The translations under genes and the position numbers were made by a program. From Candidatus Nomurabacteria bacterium (GTDB taxonomy: Bacteria > Patescibacteriota > Minisyncoccia > Phycocordibacterales > UBA918), in assembly GCA_943359405.1 (NCBI GenBank), contig CALRHO010000009.1, forward strand, positions 1 through 16,782: a stretch of DNA of 16,782 nucleotides. Direction: 5' to 3'. Positions within the stretch are counted from its first letter, which is position 1; each line of letters begins with the position of its first letter. Of the stretch, positions 1 through 7,499 are shown one piece after another. The notes under the pieces are model-generated. The model made no database searches and was not told the origin of the DNA. It worked only from the letters and a program-made list of their open reading frames with translations.

Positions 1-17
1 TAAGCTTTTTTGTTTTT

Positions 18-26
18 TGGTATAAT
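18..26 (+). promoter_or_regulatory. Extended -10 promoter of the GDSL hydrolase gene
   Basis: TGG followed by TATAAT (21-26). Only 6 nt separate the hexamer from the ATG at 33, so transcription should begin at or within a base or two of the start codon and give a leaderless mRNA. There is no Shine-Dalgarno site. Any -35 region would lie outside the window. Confidence 0.7.
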
Positions 27-32
27 CCCCGC

Positions 33-605
33 ATGGAAATAGGAATTTGGGGAGATAGTATTACTTTTGGTTCATGCGATTCAGAAGCGCTTGGTTGGGC
101 TGGTAGACTTAGAAAAACACTACCGACAGATGACTACAATCAGCTATATAATTTTGGCATCTGTGGTGAGACGTCTGAAGACTTGCTAAAACGTTTTGAT
201 ATTGAAGCCAAGGCAATTGGACCAGATACGATTGTTTTTGCCATCGGTATAAATGACTCCAAATTCCCTAGTGAATCAGATATAAACAAAATTCCTCCAG
301 TGAAATTTGAAGAAAATCTTAATGAACTACTTCAACAAGCTAAAAATTACACAGCCCAAATCACACTTGTAGGACTTACCAGAGTAGACGATGAATGGAG
401 ATCAGTTCGTGGAAGTAGATTTTTGAACGAGGAAATAGAAAAATACGATTCTATAATTAAAAAAGTGGCCGATGAGCATAACTATCGTTTCATCTCCGTC
501 ATTGATGTAGTGGACCCAATTACTGACTTAGCTGATGGTCTACATCCTAACGCGACTGGATACCAAAGAATGTTTGAGAAAATAAAATCTGAGGTCGGCT
601 TTTAA
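33..605 (+). CDS. SGNH/GDSL-family hydrolase
   Basis: A 190-residue protein of the SGNH hydrolase fold, a family of esterases, lipases and acyl/carbohydrate deacylases. The four family blocks are visible: GDSIT with nucleophile Ser9, Gly45 in the block II strand-loop, GIND with Asn74, and DGLHPN with Asp168 and His171 completing the triad. There is no signal peptide or membrane segment, so it is probably cytoplasmic. The length is normal for single-domain members and the ORF is complete. The start is fixed by an extended -10 element 6 nt upstream. Codon use is AT-rich (many AAA, ATA, AGA, TTT), unlike the GC-richer genes downstream, which suggests recent acquisition or a compositional boundary. 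The substrate cannot be read from sequence. Confidence 0.88.
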   Translation: MEIGIWGDSITFGSCDSEALGWAGRLRKTLPTDDYNQLYNFGICGETSEDLLKRFDIEAKAIGPDTIVFAIGINDSKFPSESDINKIPPVKFEENLNELLQQAKNYTAQITLVGLTRVDDEWRSVRGSRFLNEEIEKYDSIIKKVADEHNYRFISVIDVVDPITDLADGLHPNATGYQRMFEKIKSEVGF

Positions 606-881
606 ATCACTACAGATCAACAATCTTCAGGAAGTTAGTACACTATATTTCGATCAAAGAGGTTTTCACTTGGGACAAACTGCTCCACGAATACAAATCT
701 ACTCACGCTTTTGCGTTGGCGATTTTTGTATTAGTGGTCTTGCCAGGTCACTTCGTCGGGACGACGTGCGGGACGAGCGCCACCTTGGTTTAGGTGGGTA
801 CACGGGTGCTCCGACACGAGATAATTGAGCACCCACGCCCCTCCGTGGTAGTGTGGTGCTACTGATTTCAACATTATTTAT
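606..881 (+). other. Structured intergenic/leader region upstream of argS
   Basis: No convincing gene in 276 bases. A possible -10 (TATATT, 644-649) would give a leader of about 225 nt before argS. Inverted repeats: 690-697 pairs with 725-732 (8 bp) around a small hairpin at 705-716 (ACGC-tttt-GCGT); 780-784 pairs with 793-797; 804-811 pairs perfectly with 827-834 (8 bp, 15-nt loop). An 8-mer CGGGACGA is repeated at 757-764 and 769-776. No U-tract follows any hairpin, so none is a clear intrinsic terminator. A leader regulating argS is possible, but no known riboswitch signature was recognised. Confidence 0.4.
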
Positions 882-2567
882 ATGAAGCACGTCATCGAAC
901 AAGCAGTCAAAGACGCCATCGCCACCCTCGGTATCACCGAGTCACGCTGTGTGGTGGAGTACCCCGCCGACGAGAGTCATGGTGATCTATCCACCAACGC
1001 TGCGCTTGTGCATGCCAAAGAGCTCGGGCAGTCGCCCCGCGCCGTGGCCGAGGCACTCCTCCCCCACCTCACCGCAGCTCTTCCAATGGTGGCAAACATC
1101 ACCATTGCCGGCCCAGGCTTCATTAACTTCACGCTTAGTCGTGCTGTCTTTACCAAAACAGTGACCACGGTTATTCAAGACCCTCAAACCTGGGGGAAAA
1201 ACTCCTCTCTAACTGGCAAAACCGTCATTGTTGAATACACTGATCCTAACCCGTTTAAAGAGTTCCACATCGGCCACCTCTTCACCAATGCCGTCGGGGA
1301 GAGCATTGCCCGTCTTTTTATGGTAAACGGGGCTAGCGTCAAGCGAGTAAATTACCAAGGTGACGTCGGCCTACACGTGGCCCATGCCGTATATGGAATG
1401 CAAGCACTCGGCCTGTCGCCGACGGCAGGATTTACCGCCCGCGACCTTGGTCGTGCGTATGCATACGGCGCCACTGCTTACAAAAATGAGGAGACTGTGG
1501 CGGTTACAATTCGCGATATCAACCGCCACATTTACGCGCGTGATAATCAAGACATTAATGAACTCTATGACGCTGGTCGCCGCGTATCACTCGAATATTT
1601 TGAGACCGTGTACAAGCTGGTAGGCACCGTGTTCGATGACTATTTCTTTGAAAGCGAGACCGGACCCCGCGGTAAAGCACTCGTACTTGAGCACCCAAGC
1701 GTCTTTCCAAAAAGTGATGGGGCGCGCATCTTCCCCGGCGAGGACTACGGATTACATACGCGCGTCTTTCTTAACCATGAAGACCTCCCAACGTACGAAG
1801 CCAAAGAGCTCGCCCTTGCAAAAATCAAGGAGGAGAGACTTGGTAACTATGACCACTCAATTATCTCCACCAGTAACGAAATCAACGAGTATTTCAAAGT
1901 ACTTCTCTGTGCGCTATCACAGATTTACCCAGACTTAGCGAATAAGACAGAGCATATTGGCCACGGGACCGTGCGTCTAACTACCGGTAAAATGTCCTCC
2001 CGCACTGGTGACGTGATTGCAGCTATAGATTTTATAAACGAAGTGGCCGACGCCGCTCTTGAACGCATGATTGCTACTGGCTCTGCTGCTCCAGACCGCA
2101 CAGTAGCTGAGATGGTCGCTATTGGTGCCATCAAATACACCGCCTTACACGGCAGTATTCTCCAGGACTCAGTTTTCGACAAGGACCGCGCACTCTCGTT
2201 TGAAGGTGACTCAGGACCATACCTCCAGTACACGCACGCCCGCATTGGCAGCGTACTTGAAAAGGCTGCGGGCGTTGGTGTCACCCCAAGCACGAGCACC
2301 CCACCACCAGTACCATACCCTGTCGAACGGCTCTTGCGGGCTTTCCCCGAGATACTCGAAACCGCCCTCCACGAGCGGGCGCCCCATCAGGTTGTGACGT
2401 ACCTCACCGCCCTTGCGAGCGCCTTTAACGCCTTCTATGCGACTGAGCGCATTGCTGATGCCGACGATAAGTGTGCCCCCTACAAAGCCGCCGTTGCATC
2501 TGCGGTACAAACAACGCTTAAAAATGGCCTTTGGGTACTGGGCATTCCGGCTCCCGAGCGCATGTAG
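882..2567 (+). CDS. argS: Arginyl-tRNA synthetase
   Basis: Class Ia synthetase that charges tRNA-Arg with arginine in the cytoplasm. 561 residues, the normal length. Residues 1-90 form the ArgRS-specific N-terminal tRNA-binding domain. The catalytic Rossmann domain carries HIGH at 129-132, preceded by DPNPFKEF, resembling the eukaryote-like SPNIAKPFHAGH form more than the common bacterial NPTGPLHVGH. The second signature is KMSSR at 370-374. The C-terminal anticodon-binding DALR domain starts near YTHARIGSVL, and the protein ends in the typical GIPAPERM tail, so it is complete. No Shine-Dalgarno site precedes the ATG and no clear extended -10 sits next to it, unlike several other genes here. 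The preceding 276 bases are folded and may be its leader. Confidence 0.96.
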   Translation: MKHVIEQAVKDAIATLGITESRCVVEYPADESHGDLSTNAALVHAKELGQSPRAVAEALLPHLTAALPMVANITIAGPGFINFTLSRAVFTKTVTTVIQDPQTWGKNSSLTGKTVIVEYTDPNPFKEFHIGHLFTNAVGESIARLFMVNGASVKRVNYQGDVGLHVAHAVYGMQALGLSPTAGFTARDLGRAYAYGATAYKNEETVAVTIRDINRHIYARDNQDINELYDAGRRVSLEYFETVYKLVGTVFDDYFFESETGPRGKALVLEHPSVFPKSDGARIFPGEDYGLHTRVFLNHEDLPTYEAKELALAKIKEERLGNYDHSIISTSNEINEYFKVLLCALSQIYPDLANKTEHIGHGTVRLTTGKMSSRTGDVIAAIDFINEVADAALERMIATGSAAPDRTVAEMVAIGAIKYTALHGSILQDSVFDKDRALSFEGDSGPYLQYTHARIGSVLEKAAGVGVTPSTSTPPPVPYPVERLLRAFPEILETALHERAPHQVVTYLTALASAFNAFYATERIADADDKCAPYKAAVASAVQTTLKNGLWVLGIPAPERM

Positions 2568-2596
2568 GCATGATCAGTCACCAATCTTTGCCGCTC

Positions 2597-2605
2597 TGGT
2601 ACAAT
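2597..2605 (+). promoter_or_regulatory. Extended -10 promoter of the response regulator gene
   Basis: TGG-TACAAT with the hexamer at 2600-2605, 8 nt before the ATG at 2614. No recognisable -35 hexamer lies 17 nt upstream. A leaderless or nearly leaderless transcript is predicted, and this supports 2614 over earlier in-frame starts. Confidence 0.65.
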
Positions 2606-2613
2606 ATTCCCAT

Positions 2614-3012
2614 ATGAAACAAAAGAAGATTCTCGTTATCGAAGATGCTCCCGAGTTAGCTGACGCACTCCGCGACCTCCTCACCATGAAGCAATACCAG
2701 ACACTCGTAGAGCGCAGTGGCCAAAAGGGTCTCGATGTCGCCCTCGCGGAACACCCCGACCTTATTCTCCTTGACCTGCGGCTGCCTGATATTGATGGTT
2801 TTGAGGTGTTGCGACAACTCCGCCAAGACTCCTGGGGCATGTCTGCAAACGTACTCATTCTTACGGCTGCGGACACGAGTGAAGCCATTCCAGAAGGTAT
2901 CGATTTACCGCGCGAAAAAATCCTTCAGAAGTGGCAGTGGGGCATTGAAAACATTGCGAGTCGCATTGAAGCTGAACTCCTCAATATGGGTGGCTCATCA
3001 CACAATCTCTAG
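2614..3012 (+). CDS. Single-domain response regulator (CheY-like receiver)
   Basis: A 132-residue stand-alone receiver domain. Acidic pocket residues Glu10 and Asp11, phospho-acceptor Asp54 (LLDLRLPDIDG), Thr84 and Lys106 are all present. The proline that usually follows the lysine in CheY proteins is replaced by Trp. There is no DNA-binding or enzymatic output domain, so it must act by protein contact or phosphotransfer. The frame stays open upstream to 2413 within the argS 3' end, but homology begins at 2614 and the promoter sits directly before it. The gene converges on the histidine kinase and their 3' ends overlap by 15 bp, so the two are probably a cognate pair with antisense-overlapping transcript ends. 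Confidence 0.92.
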   Translation: MKQKKILVIEDAPELADALRDLLTMKQYQTLVERSGQKGLDVALAEHPDLILLDLRLPDIDGFEVLRQLRQDSWGMSANVLILTAADTSEAIPEGIDLPREKILQKWQWGIENIASRIEAELLNMGGSSHNL

Positions 3013-4314
3013 CGGGATAGTAACCGTAAAGGCACTCCCCACCCCTTCCCCCGAAGTGTACGAGACATGGCCACGCAGCACCTGGGCAGCCCGCTTAGCA
3101 ATATAAAGCCCGAGCCCGGTGCCGTCGGTGATTTGTGTTTGCGCGTTACTTGCCCGAAACATTTTGGTAAACAGGTACCGCTGCTCAGCCACCGGAATAC
3201 CGATACCAGTATCAGCTAGCGTAATAGCGAGGATGTCAGTATCACGGCGAACACCAAGCCGAATCGTACCGCCCGTGGGCGTGTATTTAATTGCATTGAC
3301 TAAAAAGTTGGTCGTGATCATGCCAAGCAGTTTGGCATCAGTCACGAACCGAATTGCTAGTTGTTCGGGCGGAGGTATCTCTAGTACGAGTTGTTTATGT
3401 GCAATCACTGATTGTTGCTCTGAGACAATATCCTCAAGAAACAAACGCAAATCCACCACCTCTGGATTGGCAACCAAGTCACCGAGTTCAAACCGCGATA
3501 CATTAAGAAAGTCATCAACGAGGGAAGATAGGCGGTCGATACTCTTCATCAGTCGCGCTGCTTTGTGGAGCTGCTCGGGGGGCAGCGGATAATTCGAATC
3601 GTACATCAAAAGTTCAGTATTCCACCGCATGCCGGCAATGGGAGTACGGAGCTGATGACTCGCCAGTGAAACGAATTCTGATTTGGCGACATCAATTTCT
3701 TTTTGCTTCGTAATATCGACCAGCGTAAGGAGTCCCAGGCGTCGCTGGCGCACATCGGTAAAGAAAAAGAGTGAGAGTAGCACCCAGGCCCTCGTATCGG
3801 CATCGGTGGTAACTACCTCAAACTCCTCGTTACTAAGCGCAATACCATGCGTGAGTCGCTCACGGACAATATCAACATGAGCGGCGCGCGCACTGGTAAG
3901 AAAAGAAAAAATGTTTTGCTGAATCAGCTGGTCTTCGTGTCTCCGAAACAACCGTACTGCCGCCGTGTTACATGAATCGACAGTACCATCTGGGTGCACG
4001 AGTAGGTAGGGGACCGGACTATTTTTATAGACTTGCGAAAAAAGATCACGGGAAGAGCGAATGGCAACCTCAGCCATGTCTGCTGCCATTACGGCGGTAC
4101 GGAGCGGTTCGGTTCGTAGCCGGTAGATAAAACTCGTTGTGATCAGCAGCAAAGTAATTGCCAGCCCAAAAAACCAATATAACGTACTCTCTGAGTCAAA
4201 TGGAAAGATAATGGCAAACATGACTACAGCGAAAAATCCCACCACACCCAGTAAGAGCGTCCGGTCATACGAGCGTTCGATTTCATGCAATAGCTGTTCG
4301 CGATCGGTATTCAT
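2998..4314 (-). CDS. Membrane-bound PAS-domain sensor histidine kinase
   Basis: About 438 residues from the ATG at 4314; an in-frame GTG at 4323 would add three. Two hydrophobic spans (roughly residues 20-38 and 45-64) with almost nothing between them anchor it in the membrane without a periplasmic sensor. A PAS domain follows (about 90-205, ending in VDITKQKE). The HisKA dimerisation domain has the phospho-accepting His in SHQLRTP (about 220). The HATPase_c domain has the N box (NFLVNAIKYTP), G1 (DTGIGIP), F box (LFTKMF) and G2 (GTGLGL). All catalytic motifs are intact. The likely ligand signal is cytoplasmic, through PAS, but unknown. A weak AGAAG lies 9 nt before the ATG. The receiver gene convergent with it is the obvious partner. 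Confidence 0.93.
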   Translation of the reverse strand: MNTDREQLLHEIERSYDRTLLLGVVGFFAVVMFAIIFPFDSESTLYWFFGLAITLLLITTSFIYRLRTEPLRTAVMAADMAEVAIRSSRDLFSQVYKNSPVPYLLVHPDGTVDSCNTAAVRLFRRHEDQLIQQNIFSFLTSARAAHVDIVRERLTHGIALSNEEFEVVTTDADTRAWVLLSLFFFTDVRQRRLGLLTLVDITKQKEIDVAKSEFVSLASHQLRTPIAGMRWNTELLMYDSNYPLPPEQLHKAARLMKSIDRLSSLVDDFLNVSRFELGDLVANPEVVDLRLFLEDIVSEQQSVIAHKQLVLEIPPPEQLAIRFVTDAKLLGMITTNFLVNAIKYTPTGGTIRLGVRRDTDILAITLADTGIGIPVAEQRYLFTKMFRASNAQTQITDGTGLGLYIAKRAAQVLRGHVSYTSGEGVGSAFTVTIPLEIV

Positions 4315-4344
4315 AGTCAGCACTTCTCTGCGTACTGTCAGTTA

Positions 4345-4350
4345 ATTATA
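4345..4350 (-). promoter_or_regulatory. -10 box for the histidine kinase gene
   Basis: TATAAT on the minus strand (preceded by CGG), overlapping the acetate kinase stop codon. The predicted start near 4338 gives a leader of about 24 nt. The kinase could also be reached by read-through from acetate kinase. Confidence 0.5.
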
Positions 4351-5515
4351 CCGTGGTTGCCACCAACGCCATCTCACCCATTTCGTCAGTGCGCACCACC
4401 GCCACCTTCACCAGACTGCCCTGCGGACTGATAATAGCGTCTTTGCTATGAGCGAGTTCATTTTTTGCTTCATCGAGTACTACCCCAAGAAACCCGAGTT
4501 TCGCTGCAATCCGTGCACGCAGGAAAGAACTCCGTTCACCAGCGGTCGCGGTAAAGATTAATGAATCAATACCTCCCAGTGAAACAGTGGCCGCTGCAAT
4601 CGCGGTCGTCAGATGATGTACGTAGTGATCAAGTGCCTGCACAGCCGCCTGCTCGCAGCGTGCGGCCGCCTCAATGACCAAACGTAAATCAGGGGTACCG
4701 GAGAGTGCACAGAGGCCACCACGAGTTGAAAGATACGTTTCGGTATCAAGCGGACGCCATGAGCGTGCACGCATGAGCGCAAGGACCACACCCCCATCAA
4801 GATCACCAGCCCGACTCGCCATCGGGAGGCCAGTACTCGGCGAATAACCCATCGATGTAGCTACACTCTTCCCGGCGGCCACCGCGGTCACACTGACACC
4901 ACTCCCAATATGGCAAATTACTGCTCGTGTGGGATCATACCCCACCACTGCATGATGACGACGTACAACCGACGCTACCGACAACCCATGATAGCCAAAG
5001 CGATAGAGATCATGCTCTGCAGCTACTACTGGTTCGATACTGTACGTACGAGCATAAGACGGGATAGAGGCATGAAAAACACTGTCAGACGCAGCCAACA
5101 AACGCGCCTGCGGCAAGACCTTTTGCACTATAGCAATTTCACGGAGCGTGTGTGGAACATGAAGGGGTGCGCTACACTCTTGATTCTTCAGTCGATGTAG
5201 GTAGTCTGCATCTATTCGGCAATGTCGCAGAAATGCAGTGCCTGGCACGACTACCCGCACCACGACTGTCTCTATTTGGGCGAGGTCAGCCACGAGCCCA
5301 TCACTTTGTGAGAAGGCAAGACAGTGGCTAAGCGCTTCATTGAAGGTATCCGCACTCACCCCTTCACACGTTTGTCGGGTTTGACTAACCTCGGTACATA
5401 GCTCAAAACCGAGCGGGGTTCGCTCATAGTACATAGTGAGTACCGCAGTACCATTTTTGTACAGTGCGTATTTTTTTGATGAACTACCCGGATTAACTAC
5501 GAGCGTGAGAGCCAT
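4346..5515 (-). CDS. ackA: Divergent acetate kinase (acetokinase family)
   Basis: 389 residues, close to the usual 400. It is expected to interconvert acetyl phosphate plus ADP with acetate plus ATP, or act on a related short-chain acid. Family landmarks: N-terminal NPGSSSKK with Asn8 (canonical NAGSSS), Arg87, APLH (His119), DSVFH with Asp144, FGYHG with His176, CHIGSG with His202, SRAGDLD with Arg235, and TDEMGEMA with Glu378 near the end. These match the catalytic Asn, Arg, Asp, His, Arg and Glu of the Methanosarcina enzyme. Deviations: the GHRVVHGG block reads VVRVVVPG, and the GNG of the nucleotide loop is GSG (Asn to Ser). No phosphotransacetylase lies nearby. A candidate GATAAT -10 lies 23 nt upstream. 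Butyrate kinase-like specificity cannot be excluded. Confidence 0.87.
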   Translation of the reverse strand: MALTLVVNPGSSSKKYALYKNGTAVLTMYYERTPLGFELCTEVSQTRQTCEGVSADTFNEALSHCLAFSQSDGLVADLAQIETVVVRVVVPGTAFLRHCRIDADYLHRLKNQECSAPLHVPHTLREIAIVQKVLPQARLLAASDSVFHASIPSYARTYSIEPVVAAEHDLYRFGYHGLSVASVVRRHHAVVGYDPTRAVICHIGSGVSVTAVAAGKSVATSMGYSPSTGLPMASRAGDLDGGVVLALMRARSWRPLDTETYLSTRGGLCALSGTPDLRLVIEAAARCEQAAVQALDHYVHHLTTAIAAATVSLGGIDSLIFTATAGERSSFLRARIAAKLGFLGVVLDEAKNELAHSKDAIISPQGSLVKVAVVRTDEMGEMALVATTV

Positions 5516-5538
5516 GACCAGTTCGTACTATCTGTAGG

Positions 5539-5544
5539 ATTATC
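5539..5544 (-). promoter_or_regulatory. Candidate -10 box for acetate kinase
   Basis: GATAAT on the minus strand, 23 nt before the ATG at 5515, with no Shine-Dalgarno site between. The rest of 5545-5678 shows no gene and no clear terminator. Confidence 0.4.
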
Positions 5545-5678
5545 GCCATGTTGCATGATACATACTGGCTACGCGAGTGTACTTTTCAAGAACCATACTC
5601 GTATAACCCATTCAGTTGATAGTGTACCAAGCAGGGCGCGCTCTGGCGGTGCACGTACTGTTTACAAACACCATACCA

Positions 5679-6332
5679 CTACGGTACGGGGATTGGTTCT
5701 GGGGTAGTTTCAGGTACAGGTGTTACTGGTTCTGTAGGATTGGAGTTTATGGTTTCTTCAGTGACTGTCTCCGTCGTACTGCTTGCAGCGTCTTCGCTGC
5801 TAGTGGCAGTGGTCGTAACTGATTCAGGTGTTGCTGGCGGCAGAGCCGGAGTAGCAGCGCCGGCTGGTACCAGGCCACCATTGGGAACGTTAACTGGCGT
5901 ATTCTGTACAGGAATCGTTTGAGATGCACCATTTTCTCCACCATTTTGATTAGCCACCAACTGACTTTGGGCTTGGATACGTGCGGCTACGTCTATCTTA
6001 CCCCGATCACTCAAACCAATAACTGCCGAAGTACCAATACCGATACTGAGTGCACCCACTACTACCACTAGGTGAAAAAATCCGCTTCGGCGCGGTCGCG
6101 AATTCGTGCTGGTAACCGAGGTGCGAGCTTCAAAATCATGTTCGTCCGTCTGTATCGGCGCGACCACGCGACGTGGCGCCTTGCGTCTCATCGGTAGCGC
6201 TGTCGTTACAGCCTCGCTCATGATGGTAGTATCAGCTTCGCTTAGTACAGTTTTCTTACGTGGTGCGCGACGAACCCGCTTGGGAGCAGTACTCATTTCT
6301 TCGCTATTAGGAACAGGCGTCGCACGGGGCAT
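5679..6332 (-). CDS. Single-span membrane protein with Pro/Thr/Ser-rich tail, hypothetical
   Basis: 217 residues, not recognised. The N-terminal 80 residues are strongly basic and Ala/Thr-rich, with no globular motif. One hydrophobic segment (about 86-106, beginning FFHLVVVVGAL) is followed by a low-complexity Gln/Asn/Gly, then Pro/Thr/Ser/Glu-rich region to the end, finishing in PEPIPVP repeats. The basic side before the span suggests the N-terminus is cytoplasmic and the disordered tail is outside, as in cell-surface stalk or wall-spanning proteins. The start at 6332 is supported by an extended -10 element 11 nt upstream; an internal Met13 is the alternative. A 10-base direct repeat, ACGTACTGTT, flanks the gene (5653-5662 and 6333-6342). 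Confidence 0.72.
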   Translation of the reverse strand: MPRATPVPNSEEMSTAPKRVRRAPRKKTVLSEADTTIMSEAVTTALPMRRKAPRRVVAPIQTDEHDFEARTSVTSTNSRPRRSGFFHLVVVVGALSIGIGTSAVIGLSDRGKIDVAARIQAQSQLVANQNGGENGASQTIPVQNTPVNVPNGGLVPAGAATPALPPATPESVTTTATSSEDAASSTTETVTEETINSNPTEPVTPVPETTPEPIPVP

Positions 6333-6343
6333 ACGTACTGTTC

Positions 6344-6352
6344 ATTGTAGCA
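6344..6352 (-). promoter_or_regulatory. Extended -10 promoter of the membrane protein gene
   Basis: TGC-TACAAT read on the minus strand, hexamer at 6349-6344, 11 nt before the ATG at 6332. It predicts a leader of only about 5 nt and supports the 6332 start. Confidence 0.6.
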
Positions 6353-6405
6353 CCCGAGCGCAGTGGCGCTACCGACAACCGTTTAAAAGTAGCTGGGGTG
6401 GGTTG

Positions 6406-7494
6406 CTATATAAAACGCTCACACGCTCGCCAAAACGCTGAGAAACTACGGTATGCACCCACTACCCCGGGAAACAGTTGCGGTACCTGGTCAAGAGTAA
6501 GTGGGAGTGCCGCCACGGTAGGGTGCGCCCGCGTATACACGGTCGCCTGAGCCACTCCCGGCAGTGATGAGAACGTACCAACATGGACTCGTACCTCGGG
6601 GAGTACCGACCGCGCCTGGGCAATGATGAAATCAAGTACTCGTGAAGAAACCGGAAAACGTTCATAGTGTGTAGGGTCGATAAGGAGCACATCGATTACC
6701 CCCTCACCCACTCGCCACGTGGGATCAAGATGGAACGGATGAAAAAGCCGCACGGTCTGGCCCGTAAGGTCAGGAATTGCCTCGGTAGTTGGTAGATTGA
6801 CCGGAAGTACCGGTTGTTCCGCCTCCAGAAGAATCATCGGCGTTGGTACATTGAGGAGCTCACTACGATCAATATCGAGGTAGGTACCCGATTGCGTCTG
6901 GGGTGAACACGCATTGATAATGGCTTGGTTAAAATCATACGGCTTTCCGGTGAGCGTACCAGCGACCCATTGAAATGAGAGCGTGTTGCTCGCAATATCA
7001 CCATCAATCAAGTGGTAATAAAACCAGCGACTGACCGGGAGCCAATGTGCCCGCGCAAGATTGGTAGCTAGTCCCGCAATCCACATCCGCGCGTGGTTGT
7101 GTACGTAGCCAGTTTGATACAGATTGTCAATCGCCTGATCAATAGTCAGAATACCAGTCTGGCCGCGCATCAGTGCCAGCGGGACTTTCTCTTGCGCGAA
7201 GGACCGCACTCCCGCACGCATGTCGGTAAAGATTGCGTCGCCCTGCTGCCACCAAACCCGCTGGAAATACTCTCGCCACGCAAGCTCTTGAATGAACTTG
7301 GTAGCCGCGGCAGCATGCACCCGCCCTAGAATCCGGTCGCGCACCATAGGAAGCGTGATGACACCCCGCGTAAGATATGGCGATAGTCGTGATACAGCAC
7401 CCGAAAGATGGTTGCGTGTCTGGGCATAGGCCACCACATCCACCGTATCGATGGTAGCGAGAATTTCTTCGTACGAACGAATGAATGACGACAT
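6406..7494 (-). CDS. FAD-binding photolyase/cryptochrome-like protein lacking the N-terminal antenna domain
   Basis: 362 residues. Residues 25-200 match the helical FAD-binding half of the photolyase/cryptochrome superfamily: SRLSPYLTRGV (36-45), KFIQELAWREYFQRVW (66-81), TGYVHNHARMWIA (128-140) and DGDIASNTLSFQWVAGT (164-180), the region that holds the flavin. The usual N-terminal alpha/beta antenna domain is absent; the protein begins directly at the flavin domain. A C-terminal segment of about 110 residues (250-362) contains VIDVLLIDPTHYERFPVSS and ends in AFWRACERF. From memory, similar C-terminally extended proteins occur in Bacteroidetes. Its role (repair, signalling or light sensing) is open. 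It starts 5 nt after the zinc-ribbon gene and is surely in one operon with it. Confidence 0.85.
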   Translation of the reverse strand: MSSFIRSYEEILATIDTVDVVAYAQTRNHLSGAVSRLSPYLTRGVITLPMVRDRILGRVHAAAATKFIQELAWREYFQRVWWQQGDAIFTDMRAGVRSFAQEKVPLALMRGQTGILTIDQAIDNLYQTGYVHNHARMWIAGLATNLARAHWLPVSRWFYYHLIDGDIASNTLSFQWVAGTLTGKPYDFNQAIINACSPQTQSGTYLDIDRSELLNVPTPMILLEAEQPVLPVNLPTTEAIPDLTGQTVRLFHPFHLDPTWRVGEGVIDVLLIDPTHYERFPVSSRVLDFIIAQARSVLPEVRVHVGTFSSLPGVAQATVYTRAHPTVAALPLTLDQVPQLFPGVVGAYRSFSAFWRACERFI

Positions 7495-7499
7495 GATTT

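Noticed and set aside
770..840. T-box riboswitch before argS
   Set aside because: AGGTGGGTACACGG resembles the AGGGTGGNACCGCG motif only loosely, no specifier stem was found, and the downstream hairpin lacks a U-tract.
699..902. 67-codon minus-strand ORF over the argS leader
   Set aside because: Low-complexity Arg/Ser composition, no recognisable domain, and it overlaps the argS start; best explained by the structured leader.
1949..1965. Second HIGH motif in ArgRS (TEHIGHGTV)
   Set aside because: The catalytic HIGH is at residues 129-132. This later match lies just before KMSSR and is a coincidental sequence.
2413..2613. N-terminal extension of the response regulator inside the argS 3' end
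   Set aside because: It overlaps argS in another frame and the receiver fold starts exactly at 2614, next to a promoter.
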